This document shows positions 17,221 through 25,711 of a DNA stretch of 45,191 nt, piece by piece. The stretch is taken from assembly GCA_964372035.1 (NCBI GenBank), contig CAYJPK010000008.1, positions 1-45,191 of the forward strand. Reading direction: 5' to 3'. Every line of letters begins with the position of its first letter. Within the stretch, counting starts at the first letter, position 1. A program made the position numbers and the translations under genes. The DNA is from CAYJPK01 sp964372035 (GTDB taxonomy: Bacteria > Desulfobacterota > Desulfovibrionia > Desulfovibrionales > Desulfovibrionaceae). The notes under the pieces were generated by a model. The model saw only the letters and a program-made list of their open reading frames with translations. It made no database searches and was not told the origin of the DNA.

Positions 17221-18432
17221 TTAAATATTTTTTATATATTCAAGAGCCATAGCTCTAACTTGTGCATCAAGAGCTAAAATTTCTTCTAACTCATTAATGT
17301 TACATTTTAAATTATTATCAAGCATTTTTTCGCATAAATTAGCTATGTCAAAAAAGCTAATTTGATCTTTTAGAAAAGCCTCAACGGCAATTTCATTTGC
17401 AGCATTAAGTACGATTGCTTGAGCACCTTTTTCTATCATGGCACGTCGTGCAAGGCTTAGACATTTAAAAGAATGTAAGTTCGGTTTTTCAAAGGTCAAG
17501 CTTCCAAAACTTGCAAGATCTAAGACCTTTGCCTCAATTGCCTCACAATGCGGAAAATTAAGACAATGCGCAATCGGCAAACGCATATCAGGTATGCTAA
17601 GTTGCGCTGTACTTGAGCCGTCATTAAACTCAACAAGTGAATGAATTATTGATTGTGGGTGGACTACAACATCAATTTTATCTGATTCTAAACCATAAAG
17701 AAAATGAGCTTCTAAAATCTCTAAGCCCTTATTCATTAATGTAGCTGAATCAATGCTTATTTTAGCTCCCATCGACCAAGTTGGGTGCTTTAGTGCATCA
17801 CTAGCCTTAACATTTCTTAACTGCTCATGCTCAAAAGTTCTAAAAGGTCCACCAGAAGCTGTCAAAATAATTTTTTTAATATGTTGTGAGGATTTATTTT
17901 GTATTAATTGAAAAATAGCATTATGTTCAGAGTCAACAGGTAAGATTGTAGCACCAGTTTTTGCGCACAAATCACGAATTAAAGTACCTGCTAAAACTAA
18001 AGATTCTTTATTCGCCAAACACACAACCTTTGAAGCAAGCACTGCTGAAATTGTTGCACGAAGACCAACTGCCCCAACTTGCGAAGACAAAACAGTATCA
18101 ATTTCTTCTAAGCTCGCAAGCTCGCAATAAGCCTCTTGCCCAAAGCTAATTTCAGGATTATAATTAGGAATATTTTTTAAGTTGTCTTGAAGTTTTTTAG
18201 CTGAGTCTTCATTTTGCACAGCTAAATATTTTGGCTTAAATTTTAAAGCTTGACTTGTCAAAAGCTCAACATTTTGCCCTCCTGCCAAGGCGACAATCTC
18301 AAAGCGATGTGCCAACTTTTCACAAACATCTAAAGCACTTTTGCCAATTGAGCCCGTTGAACCTAAAATAACTAATTTACGACAATCAGTTTCAAGCCAT
18401 TTATTTGAACCTAAATTTGAAATATATTGCAT
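17221..18432 (-). CDS. dxr: 1-deoxy-D-xylulose 5-phosphate reductoisomerase
   Basis: Second step of the MEP isoprenoid pathway: NADPH-dependent conversion of DXP to 2-C-methyl-D-erythritol 4-phosphate. 403 residues from the ATG at 18432, which overlaps the cdsA TAA by one base; the in-frame extension upstream lies inside cdsA. NADPH-binding GSTGSIG is at residues 24-30, followed by LANKESLVLAG, metal-binding PVDSEHNAIFQ, and SATLMNKGLEILEAHFL. Products feed UppS two genes upstream. Confidence 0.96.
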   Translation of the reverse strand: MQYISNLGSNKWLETDCRKLVILGSTGSIGKSALDVCEKLAHRFEIVALAGGQNVELLTSQALKFKPKYLAVQNEDSAKKLQDNLKNIPNYNPEISFGQEAYCELASLEEIDTVLSSQVGAVGLRATISAVLASKVVCLANKESLVLAGTLIRDLCAKTGATILPVDSEHNAIFQLIQNKSSQHIKKIILTASGGPFRTFEHEQLRNVKASDALKHPTWSMGAKISIDSATLMNKGLEILEAHFLYGLESDKIDVVVHPQSIIHSLVEFNDGSSTAQLSIPDMRLPIAHCLNFPHCEAIEAKVLDLASFGSLTFEKPNLHSFKCLSLARRAMIEKGAQAIVLNAANEIAVEAFLKDQISFFDIANLCEKMLDNNLKCNINELEEILALDAQVRAMALEYIKNI

Positions 18433-19250
18433 TATAATCCAACCCAGCAAGCAGTCACTAAAATATAAACAGGAACTACAAATAGGAAGCTATCAATACG
18501 ATCTAAAATTCCACCATGGCCAGGTAAAATAGCTCCAGAGTCTTTCACATCTTGCATTCTTTTGAGTGCAGATTCAAAAAAATCACCAATCATAGCAGCA
18601 AAAGCTAAAAACAAACCAACTAAAGCATAAACCATAAAGTTTTGTGAACCAAAAATCACACCATAAACTGCGCAAAATAAAATATTGCCAATAAGCCCGC
18701 CAATGCAACCTTCAATACTTTTTTTAGGACTAACTTTCACCCAAACCTTGTGTTTACCATAAGCAATCCCCACAAAGTAAGCCGCGCTATCCGTAATTGT
18801 TACAACACCAAACAGTAAGATTTGCTCAGCTAAGCTTAAACCAAGAGCTAAACAAAGAGCTAAACTAATATAACAAACACCAAAAAAAACAATAAGAGGA
18901 TTAATAAAGAGCTTAAAATCTTCTGTCTTATTTTCTTCAAGCTTTAAGCCATACTGAAACAAAAAGACACAAGCCATAAATAGTAAACAAAAAGCCAGAC
19001 TTGCAAGCACAAAGCTAGAATTTAAATATGCGCTTAAAAATAAAATAGCACTAAGTCCAATGCCACAACTTTTATATAAAAGTTTTTCAGATTTTTCCCA
19101 AAATAAAGAATAAAATTCCCATAAGGCAAGAGAACTTACAATAAAAGCTAAACTGTATATATAAATTCCACCAAGATAAAGCATCAAGCTAAGTAAAACT
19201 ACTACACTTACTCCAGTTATGATGCGTGGCATTGAAGCTGCAATATTCAT
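18432..19250 (-). CDS. cdsA: Phosphatidate cytidylyltransferase
   Basis: Integral membrane enzyme making CDP-diacylglycerol from phosphatidate and CTP, the entry to all phospholipids. 272 residues with about seven hydrophobic segments. Motifs DSAAYFVGIAYGKHK, VSPKKSIEGCIGGLIGN, and the C-terminal signature from GDFFESALKRMQDVKDS to PGHGGILDRIDS with its metal-binding aspartates. It overlaps uppS upstream by four bases (ATGA) and dxr downstream by one base. Confidence 0.95.
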   Translation of the reverse strand: MNIAASMPRIITGVSVVVLLSLMLYLGGIYIYSLAFIVSSLALWEFYSLFWEKSEKLLYKSCGIGLSAILFLSAYLNSSFVLASLAFCLLFMACVFLFQYGLKLEENKTEDFKLFINPLIVFFGVCYISLALCLALGLSLAEQILLFGVVTITDSAAYFVGIAYGKHKVWVKVSPKKSIEGCIGGLIGNILFCAVYGVIFGSQNFMVYALVGLFLAFAAMIGDFFESALKRMQDVKDSGAILPGHGGILDRIDSFLFVVPVYILVTACWVGL

Positions 19251-19963
19251 TTATTTATTTGCTCCTGAGTTAATCCAAAGCGACGACTGCGCCCATTGAA
19301 ATCTAAAATTGCATTATGAAGATCTATTTTTGTAAAATCTGGCCAAAAACTATCTGTAAAGTATAACTCGCTATAAGCATTTTGGAACGTTAAGAAATTT
19401 GATAGGCGAAGCTCTCCGCTTGTTCTAATTATTAAATCCGGATCTGGCTGATTTTTAGAATAAAGCTCTTTTCTAAATATTTCTTCAGTTAAGTCTTTAG
19501 GCAAAATACCCTTAGCCAAAAGTGATTTAACTGCATTTAAAATTTCATCTCTACCAGAATAATTAAGTGCAAGGTTAACTGTCATTTCACAGCAATTTTT
19601 AGTTCTGTTCATTGCATGTTCAATTGCTTTTCTTGCTGCAAACGGCAGGGCTGAAATATCACCATAAACATTTAAACGAATGGAATGTTTTTCCATTTCA
19701 GGAAGCTCTACTGTTAAGAAGTCTACCAAAAGTTTAAAAAGCAGACCGATTTCATCTTTCGGTCTGCCCCAATTTTCAGACGAAAAAGTATACAAGGTTA
19801 GATAAGATAAACCAAGTTTTCTACATTCGCTGACAATTTCTTTAGCGGCTTTAGCTCCAGCAATATGTCCATCACTGCGAGCTAAACCACGTTCATTTGC
19901 CCATCTACCATTGCCGTCCATAATGATAGCAATATGTTTAGGCATTTCTTTAAAGTCAATCAT
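19247..19963 (-). CDS. uppS: Isoprenyl transferase, undecaprenyl diphosphate synthase
   Basis: Cis-prenyltransferase that extends farnesyl diphosphate with isopentenyl diphosphate to the C55 carrier lipid for peptidoglycan and O-antigen. 238 residues. The catalytic Asp16 lies in IIMDGNGRWANERG. Further motifs: TLYTFSSENWGRP, NLALNYSGRDEI, and PDPDLIIRTSGELRLSNF. The carboxy region ends RFGLTQEQ. Start and stop overlap frr and cdsA respectively, so the cluster is tightly coupled. Confidence 0.96.
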   Translation of the reverse strand: MIDFKEMPKHIAIIMDGNGRWANERGLARSDGHIAGAKAAKEIVSECRKLGLSYLTLYTFSSENWGRPKDEIGLLFKLLVDFLTVELPEMEKHSIRLNVYGDISALPFAARKAIEHAMNRTKNCCEMTVNLALNYSGRDEILNAVKSLLAKGILPKDLTEEIFRKELYSKNQPDPDLIIRTSGELRLSNFLTFQNAYSELYFTDSFWPDFTKIDLHNAILDFNGRSRRFGLTQEQINK

Positions 19964-20523
19964 TAAATATCCATGATTTCTTTTTCTTTGTTTTGAGCTT
20001 TTTCATCAGTTTTTGCAACAAATTTATCTGTCATTTTTTGAACATCGTCCATTGCTTTTTTAAGCTCATCTTCGGTCATTAATTTATCTTTTTCAAGTTT
20101 TTTAAGTTGCTCATTTACATCACGACGCACGTTGCGAATAGCTATTTTAGAATCTTCAGCATATTTTTTAGCTAGTTTGCCAAGTTCTTTACGGCGTTCT
20201 TCTGTAAGAGGTGGAATATTAATGCGAATTACCTTACCATCATTAGCAGGTGTTAATCCTAAGTCAGATTTTTGAATTGCCTTTTCAATTAAAGGAAATG
20301 CGCCCTTATCCCAAGGTTGAATTGTAACTGTGCGGCTATCTGGTACAGCAACAGATGACATTTGCCCAATTGGAGTAATTGTGCCATAATAGTCAACCTT
20401 AATGCCATCAACTAAACTTGTTGATGCACGACCTGTACGAAGTTTAGCAAAGTCACGATCAAGTGCAACCAAGGCTTTTTCCATTTTATCTTCACATTCT
20501 AAAAAAATTGTATCTTTATCCAT
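19963..20523 (-). CDS. frr: Ribosome recycling factor
   Basis: Splits post-termination ribosomes together with EF-G. 186 residues from the ATG at 20523, close to the usual 185. This start has GGAG at a proper distance; in-frame codons further upstream would overlap pyrH. Family patterns: FAKLRTGRASTSLVDGIKVD, IQPWDKGAFPLIEKAI, RINIPPLTEERRKELGK, and IRNVRRDVNEQLKKL. Its TAA overlaps the uppS ATG by one base. Confidence 0.96.
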   Translation of the reverse strand: MDKDTIFLECEDKMEKALVALDRDFAKLRTGRASTSLVDGIKVDYYGTITPIGQMSSVAVPDSRTVTIQPWDKGAFPLIEKAIQKSDLGLTPANDGKVIRINIPPLTEERRKELGKLAKKYAEDSKIAIRNVRRDVNEQLKKLEKDKLMTEDELKKAMDDVQKMTDKFVAKTDEKAQNKEKEIMDI

Positions 20524-20524
20524 T

Positions 20525-21238
20525 TTATTCTCCATCAACTAAAGTTCCGACTTCTTCACCACGTACAAGTCTAAGTACGTCACCATTAAACATATTACAA
20601 ACCAAAATAGGTATTTTATTTTCTTGAGCCAAAGTGATAGCTGTAGCGTCCATAACGCCTAAGTGTAGTCTCAAAGTATCTTCATAACTTATATGATCAA
20701 ACTTAATTGCATCAGGAAATTTTTCAGGGTCTTTATCATAAACACCATCAACTTTAGTTGCTTTAATGATAGCGTCACAATTAAGTTCCATACCACGAAG
20801 CGCAGCAGCAGTATCAGTTGTAAAATAAGGATTACCAGTTCCTGCAGCACATATAACAACCCTACCCTTTTCCATATGGCGAAGAGCGCGACGTCTGATA
20901 TATGGTTCACTCGCTTCTTGAATTGTAATTGCTGATAAAACCCTTGTATCAATATCACGTTTTTCAAGAGCATCTTGAACTGCAATCGCATTTAAAACTG
21001 TAGCAATCATACCCATATAGTCGGCATTTGCTCTATCCATACCCTTAGCAGATGATGATAAACCTCTGAAAATATTGCCACCACCAATAACAAGTGCTAA
21101 TTCTAAGCCATTTTTTACCACTTCTGCAATTTGGTCGCATAGTTGTGATACTGTTTGTGGATCAATACCAAAACCACGATCACCTGCTAATGCCTCACCA
21201 CTTAACTTTAAGAGTACACGTTTATACTTAAGTCCCAT
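20525..21238 (-). CDS. pyrH: Uridylate kinase
   Basis: UMP to UDP phosphorylation, an amino-acid-kinase-fold enzyme, 237 residues. N-terminal RVLLKLSGEALAGDRGFGID, then VIGGGNIFRG, then VICAAGTGNPYFTTDTAAALR for UMP/ATP binding, then DGVYDKDP. GAGGT precedes the ATG. It directly precedes frr (1-nt gap). Confidence 0.97.
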   Translation of the reverse strand: MGLKYKRVLLKLSGEALAGDRGFGIDPQTVSQLCDQIAEVVKNGLELALVIGGGNIFRGLSSSAKGMDRANADYMGMIATVLNAIAVQDALEKRDIDTRVLSAITIQEASEPYIRRRALRHMEKGRVVICAAGTGNPYFTTDTAAALRGMELNCDAIIKATKVDGVYDKDPEKFPDAIKFDHISYEDTLRLHLGVMDATAITLAQENKIPILVCNMFNGDVLRLVRGEEVGTLVDGE

Positions 21239-21246
21239 AGCTACCT

Positions 21247-22062
21247 CTATTTCTTAATATGTTGTTCAAAAGGCTTGCCCCAGTTTCCTTCATCGACACG
21301 TAAATATTTTGAAAATGCGTACATTGCACCATGCACAGCATTAATAAAACCTGCTTGACCATCTAAAAATCCACGCTTTAAAAAATATAATCTCACAAAG
21401 CGTCCTAAACCATGCAAAATACCTTTTAGTAATCCACCACGCTTATTCTTAGCTCTTAAATCCTCTGCCCCCTGTTGGGCATAGGAATTTATTTTTTCAA
21501 AATGAGCGTAAAAATTTTCATAAGGATAATGTATTATATCACCCTCTAAATATTTAGCTTGTTCTTTTGGCTCAAAACTATAATGAGCACCGCTAACATG
21601 CACTTGCATCTTCTTATGATTAAATACCCTAAGTAAATGGTCAGGATACCAACCACTATGACGCATAAATCGATTAAAATACCAAGAAGAGCGTGAAGTA
21701 TAAAAACCTGATAAATCAGTAATATCATTATTATTAAAAGCTTGCAACAGAGAATTTTTTAGCTCTTCTGATACAATTTCGTCTTGATCAATACTAACAA
21801 TCCAATCAGTCTTAATATTTTCAAAGGCTAGCATAAATTGATTATAAGGACCACTCCATTTATTTTGCAACACTTCTATTTTACAATTAAATTCTGGTTC
21901 TTTTTTTATATTCTCTATTATTTCTACTGTTTTATCCGTACTAAAGGAATCTACAATTAATATATAGTCGCAAAAATTAAGTGAGCGTACTGCTTTATCA
22001 ATTAAGCGATCGCCATTATATGTTAGGATTAAACCACTGATTTTCATAGTTTTTATTTTCAT
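21247..22062 (-). CDS. Glycosyltransferase family 2 (WaaE/KdtX-like)
   Basis: A GT-A fold transferase of 271 residues, probably acting on lipopolysaccharide core or a related surface glycan. N-terminal SGLILTYNGDRLIDKAVRSL is the nucleotide-sugar site, with IVDSFSTDKTV and the DxD-like DQDEIV. The region from SSWYFNRFMRHSGWYPD to LLRVF is typical of the WaaE/KdtX branch, which adds beta-1,4-glucose to heptose I in enterobacteria. The start may be 22062 or 22047; neither has a good ribosome site. Its location between the tsf terminator and pyrH, 8 nt from pyrH, places it in the same transcript as pyrH. Confidence 0.85.
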   Translation of the reverse strand: MKIKTMKISGLILTYNGDRLIDKAVRSLNFCDYILIVDSFSTDKTVEIIENIKKEPEFNCKIEVLQNKWSGPYNQFMLAFENIKTDWIVSIDQDEIVSEELKNSLLQAFNNNDITDLSGFYTSRSSWYFNRFMRHSGWYPDHLLRVFNHKKMQVHVSGAHYSFEPKEQAKYLEGDIIHYPYENFYAHFEKINSYAQQGAEDLRAKNKRGGLLKGILHGLGRFVRLYFLKRGFLDGQAGFINAVHGAMYAFSKYLRVDEGNWGKPFEQHIKK

Positions 22063-22085
22063 TGAAATTTCATAAATATTTATCT

Positions 22086-22126
22086 AATAAAATGCGGAGA
22101 AAATTTTATAAAAAACTTCCTCCGCA
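22086..22126 (-). terminator. Terminator or attenuator after tsf
   Basis: On the minus strand a 7-bp GC-rich stem (TGCGGAG at 22120-22126, CTCCGCA at 22093-22099) closes an A/T-rich interior that can extend the helix. It is followed by TTTTATT (22086-22092). It would end rpsB-tsf transcripts, with read-through feeding the glycosyltransferase-pyrH genes. Confidence 0.7.
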
Positions 22127-22167
22127 ACAAAAAAGATATTAATTACCTTTTAATTATACAGCTAAAA

Positions 22168-23016
22168 TTATTCTGCGCCTAATTGGATACGCACAAAACC
22201 TTTAACAGTAATAGTATCACCAACTGTTTTAGCACATGCAGCTACTAAGTCAGCAATTGTTGATTTGTCATCACGGATATAACCTTGCTCAAGTAAACAT
22301 ACTTCTTTAAAGTATTTTTTAATTGCGCCTTCAGCGATTTTTTCAACTAATTCTTCTTTTTTGCCTTCATCTCTAGCTTTTTGACGATAAACATCACGCT
22401 CACGCTCGAGGATTTCAGGGTCAATACTTTCAGAAGATACAGAAACTGGGCTAGCAGCAGCAATTTGCATTGCAATATTTTTTGCAAGTTCAACAAATTC
22501 TGGAGTTGTTTCAGTTTCAGCTTTTGTACAAGTAAGTTCAACTAAAGCAGCAATTTTACCATTTGAGTGAACATAGCTACCAATTAAGCCATTAGCAGCA
22601 ACGTTAAGGCGGTAAGATTTACCGATAACAATGTTCTCACCTAAAGTAGCAATCGCATTGCTTAATGATTCAGCTGTTGCTGCTTCATCAATAGCATCTA
22701 AACCAGATGCATTAAAGCTTGCAACAGTTGCTTTAACAAAATCTTGGAAGTTGTCGCCACGTGATACGAAGTCAGTTTCACAACGAACTTCAACTAATAC
22801 TGCTTGTTTATTATCAGCAGAAACTTCACAACCGATTAAACCTTCAGAAGTAGCACGACCAGCTTTTTTAGCTGCTTTTGATAAGCCTTTTTGACGAAGC
22901 CAATCAACAGCTTTTTCAACATCGCCGCCAGTTTCTTCTAAAGCTTTTTTACAGTCCATCATGCCTGCTGCTGTTTTATCTCTTAATTCTTTTACTGTTT
23001 TTGCACTAATACTCAT
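22168..23016 (-). CDS. tsf: Translation elongation factor Ts
   Basis: Nucleotide exchange factor for EF-Tu, 282 residues. The N-terminal UBA-like domain and signature read VKELRDKTAAGMMDCKKALE with DVEKAVDWLRQKGLSKAAKK. The core contains VEVRCETDFVSRGDNF, the motif that contacts EF-Tu, and VGSYVH-type sequence (LIGSYVHSNGKIAALVEL). The C-terminal end is QGYIRDDKSTIADLV. GGAG lies before the ATG. It follows rpsB by 21 nt as in most bacteria. Confidence 0.97.
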   Translation of the reverse strand: MSISAKTVKELRDKTAAGMMDCKKALEETGGDVEKAVDWLRQKGLSKAAKKAGRATSEGLIGCEVSADNKQAVLVEVRCETDFVSRGDNFQDFVKATVASFNASGLDAIDEAATAESLSNAIATLGENIVIGKSYRLNVAANGLIGSYVHSNGKIAALVELTCTKAETETTPEFVELAKNIAMQIAAASPVSVSSESIDPEILERERDVYRQKARDEGKKEELVEKIAEGAIKKYFKEVCLLEQGYIRDDKSTIADLVAACAKTVGDTITVKGFVRIQLGAE

Positions 23017-23037
23017 TTCAATTCTCCAAAATTTTGA

Positions 23038-23826
23038 TTATTTGCCATCAGCTTCTGCAGCTTCTGCTTCTAATGAAGAGCTAACTTCAGCTTCTGCAGC
23101 TTTTGCAAAAACTTCTTCAGCATTTTTATCGCCACCATCTTTATTCATTGCTTCGCCTTCTAAGCAAGCATCAGCAATTGCGCCAACAAATAATTTGATA
23201 GCACGGATAGCGTCATCATTACCAGGAATAATGTAATCAACTAATTCAGGATCACAGTTAGTATCAGTAACAGCAACAATTGGAATACCTAATTTACGAC
23301 ATTCTTTAGTTGCAATTTCTTCACGTTGTGGATCGATAATGAATGCGAGTTGTGGTAAACGACCCATGTCTTTAATACCACCTAAGTTTGCATTTAATTT
23401 TTCGAGTTCACGTTGTAAAGTTAAAATTTCTTTCTTTTGATATTTATTGATAGAACCGTCTTCAAACATTGCTTCTAATTTTTTTAAACGATCAACGCTT
23501 TTTTGAATTGTAGCATAGTTTGTAAGTGTACCACCCATCCAACGGTTAGTCACATAGTATTGACCTGATCTTGAAGCTTCAGCAGCGATTGCTTCTTGAG
23601 CTTGGCGTTTAGTACCAACAAAAAGTACTTTGCCACCAGCAGCTACTGTGCTAACTACTTTGTCGTGAGCTGTACGATAAAGTTTCACTGTTTGTTGTAA
23701 GTCAATAATATGAACACCATTACGAGCGCCAAAGATGTAAGGACGCATTTTAGGGTTCCAACGACGTGTTTGGTGACCAAAATGAACACCAGTTTCGAGC
23801 ATTTGCTTCATGCTAACATAAGCCAT
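23038..23826 (-). CDS. rpsB: 30S ribosomal protein S2
   Basis: Small-subunit protein S2, 262 residues. N-terminal motif MKQMLETGVHFGHQTRRWNPKM, then GARNGVHIIDLQQT, FVGTKRQAQEAI, and the second signature LPQLAFIIDPQREEIATKE. About 35 residues beyond the S2 core form an Ala/Glu-rich acidic tail (EEVFAKAAEAEVSSSLEAEA), longer than in E. coli. AAGGAG precedes the ATG. Confidence 0.97.
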   Translation of the reverse strand: MAYVSMKQMLETGVHFGHQTRRWNPKMRPYIFGARNGVHIIDLQQTVKLYRTAHDKVVSTVAAGGKVLFVGTKRQAQEAIAAEASRSGQYYVTNRWMGGTLTNYATIQKSVDRLKKLEAMFEDGSINKYQKKEILTLQRELEKLNANLGGIKDMGRLPQLAFIIDPQREEIATKECRKLGIPIVAVTDTNCDPELVDYIIPGNDDAIRAIKLFVGAIADACLEGEAMNKDGGDKNAEEVFAKAAEAEVSSSLEAEAAEADGK

Positions 23827-24022
23827 AATATATCTCCTTGGGTTTTACTTCCGCCAAAATTAATTTTTTGCCCTTCTTATTGTTCGTGTTTTTTTTAGCA
23901 ATAATGAGCAAACCTTGCTACTACAGCCACATAAAAAACAATTTTTATCCACAACACCCTAGGCAATCTTGGCGTGCTTTTTCAAACTGCGTTACATTAT
24001 ACTACTTTTTTATAAATAGCAA
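23827..24022 (-). promoter_or_regulatory. rpsB promoter and long leader
   Basis: A perfect TATAAT on the minus strand (23996-24001) has TTGCTA (24017-24022) 15 bp upstream. Transcription would start near 23989, leaving a leader of about 160 nt before rpsB. The leader contains a small hairpin (TAGCAA paired with TTGCTA around 23898-23923) and A-runs. Long leaders before rpsB carry S2 autoregulation in other bacteria; no known motif is recognisable here. No ORF in this ~290-nt gap is credible. Confidence 0.5.
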
Positions 24023-24055
24023 GTTAGATTTTAGCTATTTTGAAAATTTATTTTA

Positions 24056-24091
24056 AATAAAAAAAGCTTACTACCATAAAGATAATAAGCT
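24056..24091 (-). terminator. Terminator of the TRAP operon
   Basis: Minus strand: 9-bp stem with one G-U pair (AGCTTATTA at 24083-24091 with TAGTAAGCT at 24065-24073), 9-nt loop, followed by TTTTTTTATTT. It lies 23 nt after the dctQ stop. Confidence 0.8.
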
Positions 24092-24114
24092 AATTCAATT
24101 TATCTACATTAAAT

Positions 24115-24606
24115 TTAACTACGCCAAGTTTTGTATAAGTGCATAAGCCCATATATTGAAAATAAAACGTAGCCAATGAGCATTCCTGAACTTACAAAGT
24201 AAATTGGCATTTCAACAACGGTTGTTAGTTCACCAGTTTCAATTTGAAATGATGCGATGTCATAGCTACAATAACTTGCATAAAGCCCAAAACCAAGCGC
24301 CAAAAGGATTTGAACACTTTTAAGCATTTTGTATGCTATGATTTTACCCTTTGATTTTAAACTATCTTCAAGCAAAATAATACCAGCCAAAGAGTCGCTT
24401 CTGTAGGAAAGAGCAAATCCAATAAATATCATCCAAATAAATATAGCTTTTACAACTTCCTCATTCCAAGGCATTGAAATCTCGAAAACATATCGCAAGA
24501 TAATACCAAGATTTGTAACAATTAAACTAATAAGAACTAAAATACCTAAAAAATTAGATAAAATTAATTCGTCCCAAGCTACTTTATTATCTTTTTCATT
24601 TGACAT
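24115..24606 (-). CDS. dctQ: TRAP transporter small permease subunit DctQ
   Basis: The four-helix small membrane subunit that pairs with DctM in sodium-driven uptake of organic acids. 163 residues with hydrophobic segments around 15-40, 48-67, 93-112 and 132-155. The family pattern RYVFEISMPWNEEVVKAIFIWMIFIGFA is split here as RYVFEISMPW then NEEVVKAIFIWMIFIG. AAGGA precedes the ATG. It is the last gene of the operon, separated from dctM by dctP and the cyclase gene, an unusual order. Confidence 0.9.
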   Translation of the reverse strand: MSNEKDNKVAWDELILSNFLGILVLISLIVTNLGIILRYVFEISMPWNEEVVKAIFIWMIFIGFALSYRSDSLAGIILLEDSLKSKGKIIAYKMLKSVQILLALGFGLYASYCSYDIASFQIETGELTTVVEMPIYFVSSGMLIGYVLFSIYGLMHLYKTWRS

Positions 24607-24632
24607 AGTTGATATCCTTATTCTGTCATTAA

Positions 24633-25292
24633 CTACGGAAGAGCAACAATACGAATTGGTGCGCCATCAGCATTTTCAAGTTTAAGTGGAAGCCCTACAA
24701 TTTCACATTCACTAGTTGGAATCTCCCATAAATTTGTCATATATTCAATCATTAAAATGCCATTTTTAAGAATATAATCATGGCAAGTATGCTCACATTC
24801 TTTTGGATCTCTAGTTGCTAAATATCTAATATCATGGTCTTGTGGGAAGTCAAAACCTATTACGTCTGGCTTATAATCTCTAAGCCATTTTGCACCACTT
24901 TCATCAACATACGGTGCATCATCCCAGAATTGTTTAGTTTCCCATGATACACTTTTACCCCAGTCTGTACGTAGAAGTAAAATATCACGGTGGGTTTTGC
25001 CTTTTGCGGCTTCTTCTAAAATTTCAGCCGTAACAGCTGTATTTGCGCCGATATGTGTTAAATCCAAAATTAAAGCAGTACCAGCTAACATATCAAGCGG
25101 ATAGTCATCTAAAGTTTTACCATTAGGATCAAAATGCTTAGGTGAATCAATATGAGTATGCCAGTGTGAACGCAGTGTAAATTCAGTGATTTGAACAACA
25201 TCACCCTTTGCAAAATCCTTAACTAAATTTTCTTCTAAATCATAACGCCAAGTGCGTCTAATTGGTAAAGTTAAATCAATGACCTTTCTCAT
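24633..25292 (-). CDS. Cyclase-family metal hydrolase (PF04199, kynurenine formamidase/isatin hydrolase type)
   Basis: 219 residues of the cyclase fold, whose members hydrolyse amides or lactams with a bound metal (N-formylkynurenine, isatin and similar). The metal motif is HWHTHIDSPKHF (residues 43-54), where the family normally has HxGTHxDxPxHF. Ligands His43, His47 and Asp49 are kept, and the usual Gly is replaced by an extra His45. Later motifs: LLLRTDWGKS, VIGFDFPQDHDIR, and HDYILKNGILMIEYM. GAGGG precedes the ATG. Being inside a TRAP operon, it probably opens or processes the imported carboxylate or its precursor; the substrate is unknown. Confidence 0.8.
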   Translation of the reverse strand: MRKVIDLTLPIRRTWRYDLEENLVKDFAKGDVVQITEFTLRSHWHTHIDSPKHFDPNGKTLDDYPLDMLAGTALILDLTHIGANTAVTAEILEEAAKGKTHRDILLLRTDWGKSVSWETKQFWDDAPYVDESGAKWLRDYKPDVIGFDFPQDHDIRYLATRDPKECEHTCHDYILKNGILMIEYMTNLWEIPTSECEIVGLPLKLENADGAPIRIVALP

Positions 25293-25324
25293 CTCTAATC
25301 CCTCATATTAATTCTGATTTTAAG

Positions 25325-25348
25325 GGCGGGAATTCTTTTATTCCCGCC
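25325..25348 (-). terminator. Intercistronic hairpin after dctP
   Basis: A perfect 9-bp GC-rich stem (GGCGGGAAT / ATTCCCGCC) with a 6-nt loop lies just after the probable dctP stop and before the cyclase gene. No U-run follows on the minus strand. It probably protects the upstream binding-protein mRNA or partly attenuates read-through, like the hairpin after livK copy 2. Confidence 0.65.
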
Positions 25349-25352
25349 ATAG

Positions 25353-25681
25353 TTAACNNNNNNNNNNNNNNNNNNNNNNNNNNNNNNNNNNNNNNNNNNN
25401 NNNNNNNNNNNNNNNNNNNNNNNNNNNNNNNNNNNNNNNNNNNNNNNNNNNNNNNNNGAGCTTGCATCACCTAATTGAGTGTCATAAAAAGCTTTTGCTT
25501 CCATAGACCCCTTTGAGTACTCGTTAATTTTTTCAGCCATAACTTTCATAGCCTGACCAATAGGCATAGTCTCTGATGCACTAGCAGCAAAAAGACTAAG
25601 CTTAACAGGTGCTGCAAAGCCTACGCTTGCTCCAAAAACCATAGCAGATGTTAACACTGCAAGTAACAATTTCTTACCCAT
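25353..25681 (-). CDS. dctP: TRAP transporter substrate-binding protein DctP (interrupted by assembly gap)
   Basis: Only the first ~74 residues (25458-25681) are readable: a signal peptide MGKKLLLAVLTSAMVFGASVGFA, then PVKLSLFAASASETMPIGQA and FYDTQLGDAS, the start pattern of DctP-family extracytoplasmic binding proteins. The rest is lost in 100 N. A TAA at 25353-25355, just before the intercistronic hairpin, is the likely stop, though frame across the gap is unknown. The family is usually about 330 residues, so roughly 750-800 bp are missing. AAGGAG precedes the ATG. It sits between dctM and the cyclase gene. Confidence 0.8.
25358..25457. other. Assembly gap of 100 N
   Basis: Exactly 100 N inside dctP. 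The missing part of dctP implies a real gap several times longer than drawn. Flanks share no repeat. Confidence 0.99.
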
Positions 25682-25711
25682 AATATAACTCCTTTAAAAT
25701 TATTTGCTAAA

